Below, piece by piece: positions 60,835 to 64,000 of a stretch of DNA of 64,000 nucleotides. Where the stretch lies: positions 1-64,000 of the forward strand of contig JAZNSF010000007.1 of the NCBI GenBank assembly GCA_045591095.1, in the 5' to 3' direction. Each line of letters opens with the position of its first letter. Position 1 is the first letter of the stretch. Both the position numbers and the translations under genes were made by a program. Source of the stretch: SIG440 sp045591095. Its GTDB lineage: Bacteria > Bacillota > Clostridia > Monoglobales > Monoglobaceae. The notes beneath the pieces were generated by a model. The model was given only the letters and a program-made list of their open reading frames with translations, did not search any database and was not told where the DNA came from.

Positions 60835-61818
60835 TTACAACAATTCTTTTCTTAACTCTTCTGCCGATTTTGGGCTAAGGAGCGCTGGTGCAATATCAAG
60901 CACTGTCTTACATCCAAAGTCCTTATTCTCTGCCATACGATAAGCCGCACGAGCGTATGCTACGATTACAGATGCGGTAAACTCGGGGTTTGAATCAAGC
61001 TTAAGGCTATACTCAATAACGTGATTATTTTCACTATTTTTCCCTGTTCTTCCGGTACGAATCACAAATCCACCATGTGGAATTCCGCTGTGGTCACGCT
61101 TTAGTTCTTCCTCGGTTATAAAATGAACGGTTGTGTCATAATCCGCAAAATAGTTAGGCATTGTCTTTATTTCGTTTTCAATTCTTTCTTTATCCGCCCC
61201 GTACTCTGCTACAACAAAGCATTCTCTTAGGTGCTTTTCGCGGGTTTCGAGCTTAGGCTCAGAGCCACTTCGTACAGCATCCAGTGCCGCATCAATGGGG
61301 ATTGTGTACTGTCTTGCATCCTTTACGCCCTCAATGCGTCTTATTGCATCCGAGTGTCCCTGACTCACGCCTTTTCCCCAGAATGTATAGTCCTTGCCCT
61401 CAGGAAGCACTGTCCCCGCATACATACGGTTAAGCGAGAACATTCCAGGGTCCCAACCAACAGAAATGATTGCAACCTTGGATGATTTTTTTGCAACCTG
61501 GTCAACATTCTCAAAATGAGTCGGGATATTGGCATGAGTATCAAAGCTATCAACCACATTGTAGAGTCTCGCAAGCTCTGGGGTCTGCGTCGCAAGGTCG
61601 GTTGCACTTCCGCCGCAAAGAATTAAAACATCAATTTTGTCGGTCATACTCTCGGCCTCATCAACATGGCACACCTTAGCCAAAGCTGTATCTATCTTCA
61701 CCGTTTTAGGGTCTCGTCTTGTGAATACAGCAATAAGCTCCATATCAGGATTTTGCCTGATTGCGTATTCCACCCCTCTTCCCAAATTTCCATAACCATA
61801 TATTCCTACTCTTATCAA
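60835..61818 (-). CDS. ddh: meso-diaminopimelate dehydrogenase
   Basis: A 327-residue NADPH enzyme converting tetrahydrodipicolinate and ammonia directly to meso-diaminopimelate, the one-step variant of lysine and peptidoglycan precursor synthesis. The cofactor motif is GIYGYGNLGRGVEYAI (5-20), with GGSATDLATQTPELA, VGWDPGMFSLNR and FWGKGVSQGHSDAIRRIEGV as substrate-binding parts. It faces the asd-dapB side across a terminator and has its own promoter (61858-61886). Confidence 0.96.
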   Translation of the reverse strand: MIRVGIYGYGNLGRGVEYAIRQNPDMELIAVFTRRDPKTVKIDTALAKVCHVDEAESMTDKIDVLILCGGSATDLATQTPELARLYNVVDSFDTHANIPTHFENVDQVAKKSSKVAIISVGWDPGMFSLNRMYAGTVLPEGKDYTFWGKGVSQGHSDAIRRIEGVKDARQYTIPIDAALDAVRSGSEPKLETREKHLRECFVVAEYGADKERIENEIKTMPNYFADYDTTVHFITEEELKRDHSGIPHGGFVIRTGRTGKNSENNHVIEYSLKLDSNPEFTASVIVAYARAAYRMAENKDFGCKTVLDIAPALLSPKSAEELRKELL

Positions 61819-61857
61819 TTTATACTCTCTCCTTTTCTTTTCGTAAAAACAGTTTAA

Positions 61858-61886
61858 ATTATATCACTTATCTTGCGCTTTTTCAA
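61858..61886 (-). promoter_or_regulatory. promoter of ddh
   Basis: TTGAAA (61881-61886), 17 bases, TATAAT (61858-61863) on the minus strand. Confidence 0.75.
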
Positions 61887-61895
61887 TATTTTTAT

Positions 61896-62573
61896 CTAAA
61901 AATTAAGTCTTTTTGCAGAAATCACCGTGAGGGTTTTACCTTTGACACAAAATTTTATTTCAAAACCTAAAATGTTAAACCCATACACCCTATTTGCGTC
62001 ATCATGGTAAGACGGCCTTGGGTCACCCTTAAGCACCTCGGTAATAAACCCGAGCTTTTCTTTAGGCAAAATTCCCAGCACTTCATCAGGGTAAACTACA
62101 TCCAAACATCTTTCTTTAAGTCCATCGACAAATCCACACCTGGCATTCAAAATGCTGTCGCAGTACGCGAGATACGGCTTGATGTCAAAAATCGGGGTTT
62201 TGTCAATCATATCGCAGCCTGAAACAATCAATACAGTTCCCTCATCATCAGTCTTTTCTATCGCCTCTAATTTCAGCACTGTCAAGCCAATAGGATTTGG
62301 TCTGTAGGGCGAACGTGTTGCAAAAACTCCCATACGTGTATTACCACCCAAAAGCGGTGGTCTTACAGTTGGGGACCATTTCTTTTGCTTAGCCTCAGAA
62401 AATTCCCAAAGCACCCATATATGCGAAAACTCTTCAAGACCCTTCAGGGCCGATGGGTCACGGTATTCTTCTTCAAAAACTATTCGTCCCATTGACCTTT
62501 CCACAACGCCGCTTTGCCGCGGTACGCCAAACTTAGTCGGAAAGTCTGTTCTTATAATTGCAATCTTTTTCAT
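61896..62573 (-). CDS. trmO: tRNA (N6-threonylcarbamoyladenosine(37)-N6)-methyltransferase TrmO
   Basis: A 225-residue TsaA/TrmO-family methyltransferase acting on t6A37 of tRNA-Thr. Conserved parts are FGVPRQSGVVERSMGRIVF, FSHIWVLWEF, RMGVFATRSPYRPNPIGLTVLKLEAI and DIKPYLAYCDS. The ATG at 62573 with AAAGGA 9 bases ahead is preferred to a TTG three codons earlier. Its stop lies just inside the ddh promoter region, so the two genes are read separately or by read-through. Confidence 0.93.
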   Translation of the reverse strand: MKKIAIIRTDFPTKFGVPRQSGVVERSMGRIVFEEEYRDPSALKGLEEFSHIWVLWEFSEAKQKKWSPTVRPPLLGGNTRMGVFATRSPYRPNPIGLTVLKLEAIEKTDDEGTVLIVSGCDMIDKTPIFDIKPYLAYCDSILNARCGFVDGLKERCLDVVYPDEVLGILPKEKLGFITEVLKGDPRPSYHDDANRVYGFNILGFEIKFCVKGKTLTVISAKRLNF

Positions 62574-62626
62574 ATTTATCAATTCCTTTTCTTCATTTTA
62601 GCATATCAAAAATAAATTGTAAACAC

Positions 62627-62661
62627 AAAAAGCCGCAAGCCTCAAAAATAACGCTTGCGAC
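62627..62661 (-). terminator. terminator of the spoIIIA operon
   Basis: CGCAAGC (62634-62640) pairs with GCTTGCG (62653-62659), T-run on the minus strand, 16 bases past the spoIIIAH stop. Confidence 0.75.
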
Positions 62662-62676
62662 ATTTTTTAACATATA

Positions 62677-63225
62677 CTACTTTTTTGTGGAAATTTTAAT
62701 TTCTGTTGCCTTAAACCCTGTTTTTTCCACCACTATATCTTTAATCTGTGCAACACCGCTGGCTTCCAGAGAATCACTTTTGACTATAACTCTTACCCCA
62801 GTGTCATCCACAAAAGCAACGCAATCCGAATATCCTTTTGCAATAACCATATTTTCTATAGCAGTTTCGCTTTCCATGTTTTTTGCGGATTTTTCAAGCA
62901 TTTCTCTATTTTTTGCCGCAAGTTCTATACCATCCTCAGTGTCAACTGCTGAAACCTTTAAAAGCTCTGCTGCCTCACTTCTTGCCATATCCCTTTCGTA
63001 TCTGGCCCTTGCAAAATAATCATCTGTCCCAGCGGAATCTTCTTCATTCGCTATTTTTTCTATATTCTCTTCAATCGTGACCTTATCATTCATTACAGCA
63101 AGTGTGCTGCTGTTTTTGTCCACAGTCCACCGATAATACCCTGCAACAACCACCAAAAACACCAGTCCCAAAACCAAAAACTGCTTTCCTCTTACACCGG
63201 TTAAAAATTTTTTCACCAAAACCAC
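62677..63225 (-). CDS. spoIIIAH: stage III sporulation protein AH
   Basis: A 182-residue mother-cell membrane protein that pairs with forespore SpoIIQ in the feeding-tube channel. One helix (FLVLGLVFLVVVAGYYRWTV, residues 16-35) precedes a linker and the C-terminal EscJ/YscJ-like ring domain (NMESETAIENMVIAKGYSDCVAFVDDTGVRVIVKSDSLEASGVAQIKDIVVEKTG). It ends the operon. Confidence 0.94.
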   Translation of the reverse strand: MVLVKKFLTGVRGKQFLVLGLVFLVVVAGYYRWTVDKNSSTLAVMNDKVTIEENIEKIANEEDSAGTDDYFARARYERDMARSEAAELLKVSAVDTEDGIELAAKNREMLEKSAKNMESETAIENMVIAKGYSDCVAFVDDTGVRVIVKSDSLEASGVAQIKDIVVEKTGFKATEIKISTKK

Positions 63226-63248
63226 TCCTTTTTATTGTTGTTTTAAGT

Positions 63249-63824
63249 TTACTTTTCCAAACTGCCTTTAGTCACCTTTATCCTGTGCCCTGATATCCCA
63301 TAAAGAGCCTTTACAGCCTCATAAATTTCAAGCCTTACGTGTTCGCTGCCTGCACCTTCGGCAACAACCAGTACCCCTGCGGGTATTGGCAGCCTTTTAT
63401 TTAATACGAATGGCTGTTCCTCTTCTCCCGAACCATATATTATTGCAAGTGCCTCCTGCTTTGATGACTTTGATGACTTGTCACCGGTATTTTCCTGATG
63501 ACTCTCACTCTTTTTGTCTGTGGCAATGACCTTTTCGCCCATATTATCAACGGTAATCATGGTTTCCACCTTGCCGGCGCCCTCCACCCCTGACAAAATC
63601 TTCGAAAGCCTCTTTTCGCTTTCAGCTATGTACTTTTCGGCACCAATACTATCTATACTTTTGGGGTTTTCGGTATTATCCTTTTTTTCGTTTTTCCCGA
63701 ATTCTCCAAATGCCAGTATAAATATTGCCGCAATAATCAGAAATATTAAAGCTTTGGTTTTTTTCCTGCCCGGTGGCTCGGGTTCTATGTAACCCTCTCT
63801 ATTTTTAAAAAAGTTAAAAAGCAT
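63249..63824 (-). CDS. spoIIIAG: stage III sporulation protein AG
   Basis: A 191-residue ring-forming component of the SpoIIIA-SpoIIQ channel. One helix (KALIFLIIAAIFILAFGEF, about 23-41), then the ring domain with EKRLSKILSGVEGAGKVETMITVDN and KRLPIPAGVLVVAEGAGSEHVRLEIYEAVKALYGISGHRIKV. GAGGTG precedes the ATG by 7 bases, and 19 bases separate it from the spoIIIAF stop. Confidence 0.94.
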   Translation of the reverse strand: MLFNFFKNREGYIEPEPPGRKKTKALIFLIIAAIFILAFGEFGKNEKKDNTENPKSIDSIGAEKYIAESEKRLSKILSGVEGAGKVETMITVDNMGEKVIATDKKSESHQENTGDKSSKSSKQEALAIIYGSGEEEQPFVLNKRLPIPAGVLVVAEGAGSEHVRLEIYEAVKALYGISGHRIKVTKGSLEK

Positions 63825-63843
63825 CTTCCATCACCTCTTCTCC

Positions 63844-64000
63844 CTATGACCCTATCAAAACTGTTATTTTATCCTTGCTTACTCCCATGTTTTTTTCAAG
63901 AGTTGTCTTTAATTCATCCTCGCTTATTTTTCTGCCCATTTCATTTTCAAAAGTTACTTTTATACTTTCAAGCTCACCAAAATCACTTGTTTTTTCCTTT
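63844..64000 (-). CDS. spoIIIAF: stage III sporulation protein AF, C-terminal part
   Basis: Open frame entering from the right edge and ending at the stop at 63844-63846. The last residues read ESIKVTFENEMGRKISEDE and KNMGVSKDKITVLIGS, which fits the end of SpoIIIAF. Position directly before spoIIIAG supports it. The rest of the gene and AA-AE would lie beyond 64000. Confidence 0.8.
   Translation of the reverse strand, partial: KEKTSDFGELESIKVTFENEMGRKISEDELKTTLEKNMGVSKDKITVLIGS

Overview
The window looks like a chromosomal segment of a spore-forming member of the Clostridia (Firmicutes). The sporulation genes spoIIGA-sigE, cwlD, a spoIID-like gene and the end of a spoIIIA operon (AF-AG-AH) are present. 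Other pointers are an IspH-ribosomal protein S1 fusion, a long 'eukaryote-like' IleRS, a short ProRS, the diaminopimelate dehydrogenase route and AT-rich intergenic DNA with consensus sigma-A promoters (TTGACA-17-TATAAT type). No tRNA, rRNA, CRISPR array, transposase or integrase was recognised. Most genes lie on the minus strand.

Layout. 1-2.3 kb: ClC channel and Cof-type phosphatase. 2.3-5.6 kb: a small accessory island of four unrelated orphan genes (KilA-N protein, membrane-anchored protein, CSCSGC-motif protein, an unknown), with a recurring ATTCGAC..GTCAAG site at its edges and most of its junctions and two copies of a structured 130-190 bp repeat. 5.6-7.8 kb: glnA and two small genes. 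8.0-10.5 kb: spoIIGA-sigE facing cwlD. 10.5-12.6 kb: an EF-G paralogue. 12.6-13.9 kb: a long non-coding block with palindromic repeats, then a tandem pair of homologous promoter-leader-terminator units in front of a 70-residue orphan protein. 14.2-19.9 kb: ileS and a ClpE-type ATPase. 19.9-27.4 kb: acpP-rnc-radical SAM-luxS-B12 radical SAM and recA-recX-rimO-pgsA. 27.5-32.8 kb: a capE-capF-capG-type UDP-FucNAc set plus a CapD/EpsC-type dehydratase. 33.0-36.3 kb: XRE regulator, ComEC-type channel, murD. 36.4-41.4 kb: cmk-plsC-ispH/S1 and ychF with a small coiled-coil gene. 41.5-49.1 kb: proS-cdaA-cdaR-FAD dehydrogenase and a CopA copper pump with a CopZ-like tail. 49.2-56.3 kb: spoIID-like-queA-tgt-yajC-TIGR04086-secD-secF. 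56.4-61.8 kb: asd-dapB-ECF S component-NhaC transporter, facing ddh. 61.9-64 kb: trmO and the spoIIIA genes.

How they fit together. Most of the window is housekeeping: tRNA charging and modification (ileS, proS, queA, tgt, trmO), ribosome and tmRNA-independent translation factors (EF-G2, YchF, S1, RimO), secretion (YajC-SecDF), envelope precursors (murD, asd-dapB-ddh, plsC, pgsA, cdaA) and sporulation from the sigma-E switch to the SpoIIIA channel. The accessory pieces are the 2.3-5.6 kb island, the capsule-sugar set and the non-coding block at 12.8-13.9 kb. The tandem leader RNAs at 13.44-13.91 kb are the best candidate for something not previously described. Next are the island's recurring junction element and the internal start that could release a CopZ chaperone from copA.
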